From assembly GCF_009857605.1 (NCBI RefSeq), contig NZ_WWCT01000022.1:62001-126000 (forward strand): DNA of 64,000 bases. The letters are read 5' to 3'. Both the position numbers and the translations under genes were made by a program. Positions 43,278 through 52,624 of the stretch are shown here, one piece after another; within the stretch, counting starts at the first letter, position 1, and each line of letters begins with the position of its first letter. Under the pieces are notes generated by a model that did no database searches, was not told the DNA's origin, and saw only the letters and a list, made by a program, of their open reading frames with translations. This stretch comes from Duganella levis. GTDB taxonomy: Bacteria; Pseudomonadota; Gammaproteobacteria; Burkholderiales; Burkholderiaceae_D.

Positions 43278-43355
43278 GGCGGTTCTCTCGAAAGGCTGGT
43301 CAACTCAAAAAGGCGACACGACCAGCTGTTTCGTTAAACCAAGCTCACGCCGGCG

Positions 43356-43733
43356 CTATGCGCCTGCGGGGTCGAGGAACACGAACAGCGACTGGATGCG
43401 TCCCTCGCTGATCTGCGCCAGATCCATGCCGCTGACCGCCGGCGGGCCGCCGGGAGGCCCCAGGCGCCAAAACAGGCGGCCCGCACCATGATGCCCGTCC
43501 GCCGGCGCCACGGCGCTGAAGACGAAATCCGCCGGCAGCCCGCCCAGCAACTGGCTGACGGCGGCGGCGATCGCCGCATGCCCCTGCACCGCAGCCTCCG
43601 GCTCATACAGCATGGCGTCTTCGGCATACAGCCGCTTGATGGCCTAGCCCCGCTGGACCACGTCGCGATTGCCGAACACCTCGGTCAGGTTAGCCTGCAT
43701 CAAGCCGTCATAATCGATGGAATCGGTCGCCAT
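43356..43733 (-). pseudogene. NTF2/SnoaL-like gene interrupted by an amber codon
   Basis: The frame starts MATDSIDYDGLMQANLTEVF one base after the stop of the isochorismatase-like gene, reads NRDVVQRG, then meets TAG at 43644-43646, and continues without a shift as AIKRLYAEDAMLYEPEAAVQG to the end. The intact product would be about 125 residues with the SnoaL/NTF2-like cone fold (early helix, YAEDAMLYEP strand, LDPAGA end). A single base change explains the stop. A truncated downstream start (43613) could yield the C-terminal 85 residues, probably non-functional. Confidence 0.7.
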
Positions 43734-43734
43734 A

Positions 43735-44376
43735 TCAGTGTCCGCCGCCGCTGGCCAGCAGTTGCAATTCCCACGCCAGGGCCACTGCGCTGCCGCCGCC
43801 ATGTTCGAGGATGATGCCGCCGACACCGCCGGCCGTCTCCTCGCGCGCCCAGTCGCGCTGCCACTCGCCCAGCACCGCCATCCAGGTAATCGGCACGGCG
43901 CCGGCCGCGACCATGCGGCGCACCGCCATCTCATGCGCCTCCAGCGTCACGCCGCCGGACGCGTCGGTGACCACAAACACGTCGTAGCCTTCCGCCAACG
44001 CCTGGATCGCCGGCATGGCCAGGCAGATCTCGGTGTACAGCGCGGCCAGCACCAGCTGCTTGCGGCCGCTCTTCTTGACCACCTCGGTCACGTTCGGATC
44101 TTGCCAGGTATTGATGAAAGTGCGGTCGATCGGCTTCTGCTCCGGGAACACATCCTGCAAGCCCTTGATGATGTGGCCACCACGCTCCGCCAGCACCGTC
44201 GACAGGATGGTCGGCACGCCGAACAGCTTGGCCGTTTTCGCCAGGCCGACCACGTTATTGATGATCATGCTCGGCTCATGACTGTGCAGGTTGGTGAACT
44301 GGAACGGTTGGTGATCGATGAGAACGAGGATGCTGTCTTCGGGCCGTAACAGTGCAGCGAGTCCGGTCTTGCTCAT
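43735..44376 (-). CDS. Isochorismatase-family cysteine hydrolase
   Basis: A 213-residue protein from the ATG at 44376, chosen for AAAGGACAG upstream over a longer frame. Asp21 (VLIDHQPFQF) and Cys118 (YTEICLAMPA) are the catalytic Asp and Cys of the family; the YcaC-like branch (DPNVTEVVKKSGRKQLVLAALYTE) fits best. Substrates of YcaC-like enzymes are poorly known. It is followed at once by the interrupted NTF2-like gene and lies divergently from a short AraC-type regulator that may control it. Confidence 0.85.
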   Translation of the reverse strand: MSKTGLAALLRPEDSILVLIDHQPFQFTNLHSHEPSMIINNVVGLAKTAKLFGVPTILSTVLAERGGHIIKGLQDVFPEQKPIDRTFINTWQDPNVTEVVKKSGRKQLVLAALYTEICLAMPAIQALAEGYDVFVVTDASGGVTLEAHEMAVRRMVAAGAVPITWMAVLGEWQRDWAREETAGGVGGIILEHGGGSAVALAWELQLLASGGGH

Positions 44377-44610
44377 GGTGTCTGTCCTTTGTTTTGCCAC
44401 GCGGCGGGGATGCGCGTTGGAGCCAAAACGATAGCAACCCATGAATGGCCCGACAATGACGGTTCCTGCTATTGACAGTCTGATTCTGCTGTTCGCCCTT
44501 ACTGCTTAAGGCACGGGTGCCATGCGCCGCCAAGATGCGTAGAATTATCTGATGAAGCGCGGGCGCTCGGCCCATTTGGAAGGAAAACCATTTCTACGCA
44601 GTCCACCCCG

Positions 44611-44988
44611 TTGCCTGCTTTACCGGAAAATTTTCCAGACAGGCCCGGCACGCTGGCGCCGTGGCAGCTGCGGCGGGTGATCGATTATCTGGAATGCCAC
44701 CTGCCGCAGCGGGTTGAGCTGGAAACGCTGGCCGCGCTGATCAACCTGTCGCAAGCGCACTTCAGCCGCGCGTTCAAGGCATCCACCGGGCTGGCGCCCT
44801 ACCAGTGGCAGCTGTATGCGCGCATCCGCCGCGCGCAAGCCATGCTGATGCATTCGGAGGCGCCCTTGAGCGAGATCGCCGTCGCTACTGGCTTCGCCGA
44901 CGCGGTGCATTTCGGCCGGACGTTCCGCAAACTGTCCGGCCTCACGCCCGGTATCTGGCGTCGCCGCCGGCCGCTTACTTGCGCTTGA
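44611..44988 (+). CDS. AraC-type regulator consisting of the DNA-binding domain only
   Basis: A 125-residue protein from TTG; a frame seven codons longer (ISTQSTPLPA) begins at an ATT at 44590 that lies exactly where a start should be after GGAAGGAAAACC, so the original start may have been ATG changed to ATT, or ATT is used. The body is a double helix-turn-helix (LETLAALINLSQAHFSRAFK and LSEIAVATGFADAVHFGRTFRKL) with no effector domain. Divergent from the isochorismatase-like gene, its probable target. The stop overlaps the convergent kinase gene by 14 bp. Confidence 0.78.
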   Translation: MPALPENFPDRPGTLAPWQLRRVIDYLECHLPQRVELETLAALINLSQAHFSRAFKASTGLAPYQWQLYARIRRAQAMLMHSEAPLSEIAVATGFADAVHFGRTFRKLSGLTPGIWRRRRPLTCA

Positions 44989-46918
44989 CCTTGGGGAAGC
45001 GCAGCTTGTAGTGCAGCCCCATGCCCGGCGCGCTGACCACTTTGACGGTGCCGCCCAAGGCGCCGGTCACCAGGTTGTACAGGATGTGCGCGCCGAGGCC
45101 GCTGCCGCCGGAGCCGCGCTTGGTGGTGAAGAACGGGTCGAACAGCTGCCCCAGCGTGGCGCTGTCCATGCCGACGCCGTCGTCGCTGTAGTCGAACTCG
45201 ACGTTATCGCCCTCCACCTTGCCGGTGATCTTGATCTTGCCCGGCTGCCCTTCCTCAAAACCGTGCACCAGCGAGTTGACCACCATATTGGTGACGATCT
45301 GCGAAATCGCGCCGGGGAAGCTGGCCATGTTGATCTGCTCGTCGCAATTGATCTCGATCTGGATCGGCTTGCCCTTCAGCTTCGGTTGCAAGGACAGCAG
45401 CACCTCGTCCAGGTACTTGCGCAGGTTGAAGCTGCGGATATCGTCCGACGACTGGTCCACCGCCACCTGCTTGAAGCTGCGCACCAGCGCCGCCGCCCGC
45501 TGGGTGTTGGTGGTCATGATTTTCAGCGACTGGTCGATGATGTCGAAGAACTGGTTCAGGCCGTCTTCATCCAGCACACCGTTGGCCAGGTCTTCGCGGG
45601 TCAGCTTCAGCTCTTCCACCAGGTGGCTGGTGGCGGTGACGCAAATGCCCAGCGGCGTGTTGATTTCGTGCGCCACACCGGCTACCAGCCGTCCCAGCGA
45701 GGCCAGCTTCTCCTGCCGCACCAGTTCGCCCTGCGCATCCTTCAGCGAGGTCAGCGCGTTTTCCAGCGCGGCGTTCTGCTGCTCCAGCGTTTCCTTGGCA
45801 TGGCGGATCTGGCGGTCAGCCTGCATGCGGGCAATCGCCACCGCGACGTGGCTGGCCATGAAGGCCAGGATATCGAGGTCGTTCTGGGTGTACTGCACCT
45901 TGTCGTCGTAGCTCTGGACGATGATCACGCCATAGGCCTGATCTCCCAGCAGCATCGGCGCGCCCATCCAGCTGGAAATCTCGACATTGCCCAGCGGATG
46001 TTCCATCTCGCCGCTATCGACCAGCGCCTGGAAGCCGATCCGGTCCAGCAACATCGCCTGCTTGCGCTGCAGGATGTACGAGGACATGCCAACGCCATAG
46101 TCAAAGCGCTTGACCGGCGCATGCTCATCCTTTTCATCGACAAAATACGGAATGCTGATTTCCTGCGTGTCCGGGTGATACAGCGCCATCAGGAAATTCT
46201 TGGCCGGCACCAGCTGGCTGATGATCTCATGCAGCTGATGGTTGAGGCGGCTGCCACCGGTGGCCGTGGCCGACAGGTTGGCCAGCTCGTACAGCGCGCG
46301 CTGAATGTTTTCCGCGCGGCGGCGCTCGGCCACCTCGTGCTGCATCTGCACGGTGCGCTCCTGCACCGCGCGTTCCAGCCGGTCCATGCTCTGCAAGCCC
46401 TGCAAGGCGCTGGAGACGTGGTTGGCGATCAGCTTGAACAGCGCCTGGTCTTCCTCATTGAAAGTGTGTTGCTTGTCGTAGCTCTGGATCACCACCGCGC
46501 CCAGCACCTGATGGTTCTGGTCCAGCAGCGGGCTGCCCATCCAGTGCTCGGCGATGGTGCCAATGCCGAAGCCGGCGTTGTCCTCGCGCTTGGAGACGTG
46601 CTCGGCTGCCGTCATGACAATCGGCTCGCGGCTCAGGATCACCGCCGCCGTCGGCGACTCGCCCGGCACCAGCTCGAACAGCTCGTCGCGGCTGGGCGCC
46701 TCGTCGACCTCGTCGACAAAATAGACGAAGCGCACCTGGTTGGCCGGCCCTTCGTGGTCGCTCAGCGCCACGAAGAAGTTGGCGGCGTACATGATGCGGC
46801 CCAGCGCCGCATGGACCGCCTGCAGGAATTCACTGATATCGGTGCAGCTGCTGGACTTTTGTCCGATTTCCAGCAGCATGGTTTGAACGGCTTCCAGCCG
46901 GGTAAGACGACTTTCCAT
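44975..46918 (-). CDS. Sensor histidine kinase with two GAF domains
   Basis: A 647-residue soluble kinase. Two GAF domains (about 15-165 and 200-360) contain paired sequences such as WMGSPLLDQNHQVLGAVVIQSYD and SWMGAPMLLGDQAYGVIIVQSYD, each split by a loop. A coiled coil (about 365-400) leads into HisKA with His417 (AGVAHEINTPLG). The ATPase has an N box (NMVVNSLVHGFEEG), G1 (DDGVGMD) and G2 (SGLGAHILYNLV). It is cytoplasmic and likely senses small molecules or redox state. No response regulator is adjacent. Confidence 0.9.
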   Translation of the reverse strand: MESRLTRLEAVQTMLLEIGQKSSSCTDISEFLQAVHAALGRIMYAANFFVALSDHEGPANQVRFVYFVDEVDEAPSRDELFELVPGESPTAAVILSREPIVMTAAEHVSKREDNAGFGIGTIAEHWMGSPLLDQNHQVLGAVVIQSYDKQHTFNEEDQALFKLIANHVSSALQGLQSMDRLERAVQERTVQMQHEVAERRRAENIQRALYELANLSATATGGSRLNHQLHEIISQLVPAKNFLMALYHPDTQEISIPYFVDEKDEHAPVKRFDYGVGMSSYILQRKQAMLLDRIGFQALVDSGEMEHPLGNVEISSWMGAPMLLGDQAYGVIIVQSYDDKVQYTQNDLDILAFMASHVAVAIARMQADRQIRHAKETLEQQNAALENALTSLKDAQGELVRQEKLASLGRLVAGVAHEINTPLGICVTATSHLVEELKLTREDLANGVLDEDGLNQFFDIIDQSLKIMTTNTQRAAALVRSFKQVAVDQSSDDIRSFNLRKYLDEVLLSLQPKLKGKPIQIEINCDEQINMASFPGAISQIVTNMVVNSLVHGFEEGQPGKIKITGKVEGDNVEFDYSDDGVGMDSATLGQLFDPFFTTKRGSGGSGLGAHILYNLVTGALGGTVKVVSAPGMGLHYKLRFPKVKRK

Positions 46919-47015
46919 CAGGTTTCCTATGTTGGTACATGCACATAGGAAATACTAGCAGGTTGGCTGATGTATGGGGAGACATCTTCAACATACAAGG
47001 CTAAAATTCATAATT

Positions 47016-47492
47016 TCAAGACATAGCTTTACTATCTATATACATTAGACCCATAACTACGATTGATGAGCGTATTGATGCCGACGCAGAAATAAAACCC
47101 CAATCATAGTTAAACACATCCGCATTATAGCTCGGTTCCTGCGGCGAAAATTTAGCGATTTTTTTCTCAATTAACCTAGATAATGAATTTTTATCGGCTA
47201 TTAAATCTTTTTCAGATGCATCATATCCTTTTTTTTCCGCTGCGCCATCACGCCACCTCAAGTCAATTGAAAATAATTTTTTTCCTTTAAATTCAATATT
47301 CATCCCAAAGCTTTGGCCAGCCATAGAGACAATAGCACTAATGGAAGTCCACCCCCCATCTTTCGAATTTTCATTAAAGACAATTCCCGCCTCTTCAAGA
47401 GCGACACGAGTCATATCTAAGTTCAAAGGTGCAATTACTACTCCGGCAGCATCTAGACTTCCTGACACAACATTGATATTTATAGTTTTCAT
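47016..47492 (-). CDS. Predicted immunity protein for the Rhs toxin
   Basis: A 158-residue protein from MKTININVVSG; its ATG overlaps the TGA of the rhs gene (ATGA), which marks it as the partner of the C-terminal toxin. A TTG three codons earlier is an alternative. Soluble, alpha/beta, with an amphipathic end (SSIVVMGLMYIDSKAMS) and no known family. The DNA is strikingly AT-rich compared with the rhs core, as is the toxin tail. The role as antidote is inferred from position, size and composition, not from homology. Confidence 0.65.
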   Translation of the reverse strand: MKTININVVSGSLDAAGVVIAPLNLDMTRVALEEAGIVFNENSKDGGWTSISAIVSMAGQSFGMNIEFKGKKLFSIDLRWRDGAAEKKGYDASEKDLIADKNSLSRLIEKKIAKFSPQEPSYNADVFNYDWGFISASASIRSSIVVMGLMYIDSKAMS

Positions 47493-50400
47493 TTCTTCCA
47501 AGATAATATCCTACCCGTATCAATCAAATATTTTTTGTCACGACTTTCAATAAAAAACTGCGTCTCTCCACCAGCACCCAAACTTGGATTGTTCAAAGCC
47601 TTACCTTTTGCCATACAGACATCCTGGCCAAGTATATAAACATGAAGTTTCCTTCTCATCTCCCTCATTGTAACATCAGGCTTATCATAATTTTCCTTGT
47701 GAGCAACTTGAACTGAATCATTGAAATCTCTTGCTCCATCTGCTGCCAATACTGTCGAACCCTTTACAAAATAATTTCCTGGCGCAGGCCCATGTGGGTA
47801 AAGAGTATATAAAACCGTACCTTTTTTAAGTACTGTATTGATGTAATTATCTTGACCAATATAAGGATGATTTTTTGGTCCTTGCCAGCTCCTTGCCACC
47901 GCAGAGGGATCTCTTCCATCACAAGGATTACAAGCACTGTTCTTTGAACATTTTGACAGCCCAAGTGGATCAGTGGCCCCTATGGGATTACCCGAGTAGG
48001 CATAAACATTTTCTCCACCTATAAGGCCTATCGGATCTTGTCCGACGAATCTCGCTGAGTGGGGATCGTAAAAGCGATAACGGTTATAATGCAGTCCCGT
48101 TTCTGAATCTTCGTACTGGCCTTGAAACCTTATTGGTTGATCTATCGGGCTTCGAGTGGCGCTTCGGCTAAGGTTAGCGACATCCCAAGGAAGTATTTTC
48201 CCCCAAGCTTGAAAACGACCGCTCCATAGCAACTTACCACTAGTATCGACTAACTCGCGTGGCGTACCAAGATGATCGCAATTGTAATGAGCGACGCTGT
48301 CTACCGCCGCCTTGACCTCTGCGTCCGCGACACATTGCTGCCATCCGCTACGGCATCGCAAAATATCTGATGCGCTCCGTGTCCCCTCCTGTTGATTTTC
48401 CCGCTGACTTGGCGGGAGCCAGTCATCAACTGGCCAAATATGAACGAACTGTTCGACCACGAAGTCCCCGCCAGCCTTGCCCAGCAAGGATTCTTTCGAT
48501 TCAACTCGCGCCAGCGGCACAAAAGTTTCCGGTTCATATACGTATGTGACAGTTCCATCGTCACGAAGTTCCTGCACCATCGTATCGCCGTCCCACACAA
48601 ACCTGACAGCGTGTTCCTCGGTCTGAGCGGGCATATCCATTTCAGGATTTTGATCGCCAAACCAAGATTCCCTGATGACTGTCTTCGCGATGCGGCGGCT
48701 AAAGGCGTCGTACAGATAACTGGTGACGCTGCGCGTTCCCGCATCCCGACAGCCAGAGCGAATCAGGCGGTTTTCGTCATCGTAGGCCAGCTCAAGTTCA
48801 CGGGCGGATGTTCGTGGCTTACCGTTGTCGGGGCGCTTGCTCACGACATTGCCTTGTTCGTCGTAGCTATACCTGTAACCCTGATACGACTTGAGCAAGT
48901 TGTGTTCAACGTGGGAAGAGGTTTCCGAACTAGCTACCTTTGCCGCTGACGGCGCTTCGATCAGATTCCCCGCTGGATCGAATGCGAAAATCTCAGTCAG
49001 GCCTGGTTGAACCGCCGATAGCAACTGTCCGATGGGATCATAGGTGTAACGGTACGTTCCAGGATTATCCAGACTCGCACGGTCTCCATGCTCGATCGAC
49101 AGCAAATTGCCCACCGGATCGTAACTGAAGTAGCGCTCGCGCAATGGCGGCGCATCCTCGTTATCGCTGTTACGCAACGTGATTGATGACAGGCGCGATT
49201 GTGGGTCGTAGCGACGTTCTGCCCGAAGTGGCCGAACGCCGGACCCGATGCGCCGGACGGTTTCCCGATGCAGCGTATCGCGTTCGATTGCAACGAGTTG
49301 CTGGCCTTGCCAAAGTGTTCCATGCCAATGTCCTGCACCGTAGCGCAAAATGTCAAGGCGTCTGCCGTTGGGAAGAATCGTCTGAATCCGGTTTCCCAAC
49401 TCATCGTATGCATGCGTCATCATGAAGCTGACGTCCGCAACGCGTGGTCCGGTCGCAATCACCGCTTGCTTCAGATAGTAGGCCGTACGCTCTTCCACTA
49501 ACTGCCCTAGAGCGTCATAGACAAAGCGTTGCTCAGCGTGCGGGGCGGCTACCGCCGTCAACCTGCCGCCCGCGTCGTAGGCAAATCGGGTAACGCCACT
49601 ACCGGTCTGCTTCACGAGCAGTTGGCCGCAGACATCGCGCAGCAGCGCGACATGTTGGCCGAGGCAATCACTGGCCGTCAGCTGACCGACGCTGTCGTAA
49701 CTGTAGCGAGTGGTTTTTCCATCGAAGCCGGTTTCGGCGGCTAGCCAACCGTCGCTGCTGTATTTGAGCAGATAGCGCTCATCGTTGCCATTGATGAGCT
49801 CGACTAATCTCAGCGACGCATCGTAACGGTAACCCAATGTCTGGCCCAGCGCGTCTGTGCGACTGAGAGGTAGCCCTTGACCGTTGTAATGGTAGGTCGT
49901 GCTATGACCAAGAGCATCGGTATGCGTGAGTAGATTGCCATCAGCATCGTAGGCGTAAGCATCGCCGGTGCCGTCAGCACGGGTTACGCGTAAAACCCGT
50001 CCCAGCAAGTCATATTCGTAGCGAATTTTCTGCTGCCGAGCATCGATAGCTTCGCTCAGACGATTTTCCGCATCGTACCGATATTCGCTGCGATTGCCGG
50101 AGCAGTCGGTGTAGGCGATTAGCCTCCCGACGGGATTATAGTCCAGCCGCTTGATGCCACCTTTTGCATCACGGACCTGTGTTAGCCGACCAGCGCCATC
50201 GTACAGATATTCGGTCACACAGCCGAGGGCATCAACATAGGTTGTGATGCGCCCGCTTGCGTCGTAACGCAGTCGGCTGGTGTGACCTAACGGATCTGTA
50301 AGCGCGATCGGCTGGTTGTCTTCATCGTAGTCGATGCGCGAGATACGCCCCAGGGCATCTATACTGCTGGTCAAATTACCGGCAGCATCGTAGGTATAGC

Positions 50401-52618
50401 GCGTGCTATTTCCTGCGGCATTGATCTCGGCCGTAAGCATGCCATCACGGTCCCACTGACGGCGTCCCAATGAGACCGAAGTACCGTCCAGATTGATGCG
50501 GCGAACCTCGACTGCCAGCCAGTTTTTATCGAAAGTGTATTCAAGCACGTCACCGACGGCATCGGTAACGCGAGTGGCATCCATGGACGGATAGTCAAGT
50601 TGCAAAGCATCACTGCCATCCTCGCCTGCGGTCATGGTCGCACGGGCCTGATAACTGTTGTCCAGGGTAATAGGGAAGAGCATTTTTTCAATGCCGTCCT
50701 GAACGTTGTCGCCACGCCAGCGCGCACGCAATTCCTCAAGGCTGACCCAGCTAAGGATGTGTCTAAAGCCGCTGTAACTGGTGCAGGATTGCAGCAAGTG
50801 ATGCCGATAGCGATAGTGGCGCGCATGGCCAGCAATGTTCGTCTGGCTAACTAGATTGAACCGTTCCGGCAGCGCAGATGGTGCTTCGGTCAATATCGCC
50901 GCCTCGGCCTCGTAGACATAACGGACGCGGCATATACGCTTTCCGTCCGGCCTGACCTCATCAACCTGACCGATGCGAGGCTCGTGCAATGGCGTTAGAG
51001 TCTGCTCACGCATCGCTTCCAGCATTTGCCCGTCATTCTGACGGACACGGAGCAGCAGACAACCAGGCTGGACGTCCCTGAACGACTCAATGAACACGCC
51101 ATTGCCATCACGACCAGCGGAGCGACGCAAGGAGAAGCGTTCGGCGCGCATCGCTTCGCCAGGCTCGAGCATGGCGTTCACGCCGTCATAGCCGTGCGGC
51201 AGCCAACTATGTTCCCGGCAGGCGTCACGGGCAAATGTATCCCGACTTCCGTCGCGCCAAGTTAACTCGAAAGAGTCCGCCGTTTCGCGGATCAGGACGA
51301 AGCCCTCATCCCGGCGATCAATCGACTGCCCGACCTCCAACAGAGGCAACCTGATTCCCCTGCCGCTGTCTTCCACATAAACTATGCCGCGCGCGGTCAG
51401 CAAAAGCGCTGAAGTAAATGGCGATGCCCACCGCGCCCCGAGCAATCCCCAATCCTCGTGCTCGGAGCCGGAGCGATAGCAGCGTGTCCAGGCAAGCGGA
51501 CTCGGTCCCTCCAGCACAAAGTCAGTCTGATAGAGCACTTCTTCGCCAGTGCCGAAGTGTACGGGTTTGCGGCCGCTCACAGGCTTGCCAGCCGGCGCCG
51601 CGTTCTTGGGACAGCAGTCCGATGGTTTATCCGACTTCGGTTCCTTTCTGGCGCCTTTACTCTTGCCCCCCGAGGGCTTGTCCGGTGGACGCGCTGGTGG
51701 TGGCGACTGTTTTTTGCCCACACCTGGCTTATGTTTCCAAAGCTTGCCCAATGAGGGGAGTTTCTTCATCATCCACTGCCCCATGCCACCAAACCGCGCC
51801 ATCGCGGCCCTCTCAAGCAGTTGGGTCCCTGCTCCTACCAATGCGTCCACCATCCCCGGCGTTTTGCCAGTCAAAACGAAATCAGCAGCCTGGTCAAGCA
51901 CGGTCGCCGATATCTCTACCGCAGCTCCCCTAACGACAAGGCCCGTACCTATTGCGCCACCTGTGGTAGCAGCAGCCTCCATCGCTGCGGCAGCTGGCAA
52001 GCCTATACCGGTTGCACCGACCCCTATCCCGGCAACACCTACGACTGCACTGCCTGCCAGCAATTGACCACCACGGGTCATGGCTTCACTTCCAACTTGA
52101 TGTAGTGGGGCCGAAATATCGTCTCTGTATTGCTTGGCAATTGGCTTTAGAACCTCACGCACCTGCGCCGTTCCCGCAGTCACTGCCTCGCCAATCAACG
52201 CGTCGATTTGCTGAAGCCGAGTACGTGGCGTGGCGCCGCCACGCTCGTATATTTTGCCGATGGTATTGCGATTATTCATCCAAACTTCGCACCCCTCCTG
52301 CACGGTCGCCGTTCCGTTCGCCCTTAACGTGGCACTTCGCGTCTTCGTTTCCACGGACTTGCCACAGGTGCCGCTCTTAATGCCGCCGGCCGTGCCAGGT
52401 TCGTCGCCCTTGACCCTGGGTATGGTGCTGCGCTGGAACAGAATTACCGGCTCTCCCAGTGATTTGACGTTTGGGGATACATTCGTCGCCTCCGAGAATT
52501 CACCTATGATCGAATACGGTATGGGAGGCGTCGCCGGGCCGATGGGCGTCTTGCATATATCCGGCAGCAAGCTGACACAATAGAACCGCTTGGATTGGGT
52601 AGCTGTCTCTTTGGCCAT
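47489..52618 (-). CDS. Rhs-repeat effector with PAAR-like N-terminus and C-terminal toxin
   Basis: A 1709-residue protein. The start (about 1-125, VSLLPDICKTPIGPATPPIP, NVSPNVKSLGEP) is the DUF4150 PAAR-like domain that caps a VgrG spike. A hydrophobic region (about 185-250) precedes the DUF6531 start (GRKPVHFGTGEEVLYQTDF). About 30 YD/Rhs repeats follow, then the core end RFVGQDPIGLIGGENVYAYSGN and the cleavage motif DPLGL (1550-1554). The last 155 residues are the toxin: three early cysteines, LKKGTVLYTLYPHGPAPGNYF and LGAGGETQFF. The Gly-rich element ending in Gln faintly resembles TNT-type NAD-degrading toxins; this is a guess. Delivered by the type VI system of the same operon. Confidence 0.88.
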   Translation of the reverse strand: MAKETATQSKRFYCVSLLPDICKTPIGPATPPIPYSIIGEFSEATNVSPNVKSLGEPVILFQRSTIPRVKGDEPGTAGGIKSGTCGKSVETKTRSATLRANGTATVQEGCEVWMNNRNTIGKIYERGGATPRTRLQQIDALIGEAVTAGTAQVREVLKPIAKQYRDDISAPLHQVGSEAMTRGGQLLAGSAVVGVAGIGVGATGIGLPAAAAMEAAATTGGAIGTGLVVRGAAVEISATVLDQAADFVLTGKTPGMVDALVGAGTQLLERAAMARFGGMGQWMMKKLPSLGKLWKHKPGVGKKQSPPPARPPDKPSGGKSKGARKEPKSDKPSDCCPKNAAPAGKPVSGRKPVHFGTGEEVLYQTDFVLEGPSPLAWTRCYRSGSEHEDWGLLGARWASPFTSALLLTARGIVYVEDSGRGIRLPLLEVGQSIDRRDEGFVLIRETADSFELTWRDGSRDTFARDACREHSWLPHGYDGVNAMLEPGEAMRAERFSLRRSAGRDGNGVFIESFRDVQPGCLLLRVRQNDGQMLEAMREQTLTPLHEPRIGQVDEVRPDGKRICRVRYVYEAEAAILTEAPSALPERFNLVSQTNIAGHARHYRYRHHLLQSCTSYSGFRHILSWVSLEELRARWRGDNVQDGIEKMLFPITLDNSYQARATMTAGEDGSDALQLDYPSMDATRVTDAVGDVLEYTFDKNWLAVEVRRINLDGTSVSLGRRQWDRDGMLTAEINAAGNSTRYTYDAAGNLTSSIDALGRISRIDYDEDNQPIALTDPLGHTSRLRYDASGRITTYVDALGCVTEYLYDGAGRLTQVRDAKGGIKRLDYNPVGRLIAYTDCSGNRSEYRYDAENRLSEAIDARQQKIRYEYDLLGRVLRVTRADGTGDAYAYDADGNLLTHTDALGHSTTYHYNGQGLPLSRTDALGQTLGYRYDASLRLVELINGNDERYLLKYSSDGWLAAETGFDGKTTRYSYDSVGQLTASDCLGQHVALLRDVCGQLLVKQTGSGVTRFAYDAGGRLTAVAAPHAEQRFVYDALGQLVEERTAYYLKQAVIATGPRVADVSFMMTHAYDELGNRIQTILPNGRRLDILRYGAGHWHGTLWQGQQLVAIERDTLHRETVRRIGSGVRPLRAERRYDPQSRLSSITLRNSDNEDAPPLRERYFSYDPVGNLLSIEHGDRASLDNPGTYRYTYDPIGQLLSAVQPGLTEIFAFDPAGNLIEAPSAAKVASSETSSHVEHNLLKSYQGYRYSYDEQGNVVSKRPDNGKPRTSARELELAYDDENRLIRSGCRDAGTRSVTSYLYDAFSRRIAKTVIRESWFGDQNPEMDMPAQTEEHAVRFVWDGDTMVQELRDDGTVTYVYEPETFVPLARVESKESLLGKAGGDFVVEQFVHIWPVDDWLPPSQRENQQEGTRSASDILRCRSGWQQCVADAEVKAAVDSVAHYNCDHLGTPRELVDTSGKLLWSGRFQAWGKILPWDVANLSRSATRSPIDQPIRFQGQYEDSETGLHYNRYRFYDPHSARFVGQDPIGLIGGENVYAYSGNPIGATDPLGLSKCSKNSACNPCDGRDPSAVARSWQGPKNHPYIGQDNYINTVLKKGTVLYTLYPHGPAPGNYFVKGSTVLAADGARDFNDSVQVAHKENYDKPDVTMREMRRKLHVYILGQDVCMAKGKALNNPSLGAGGETQFFIESRDKKYLIDTGRILSWKK

Positions 52619-52624
52619 GGCGAT

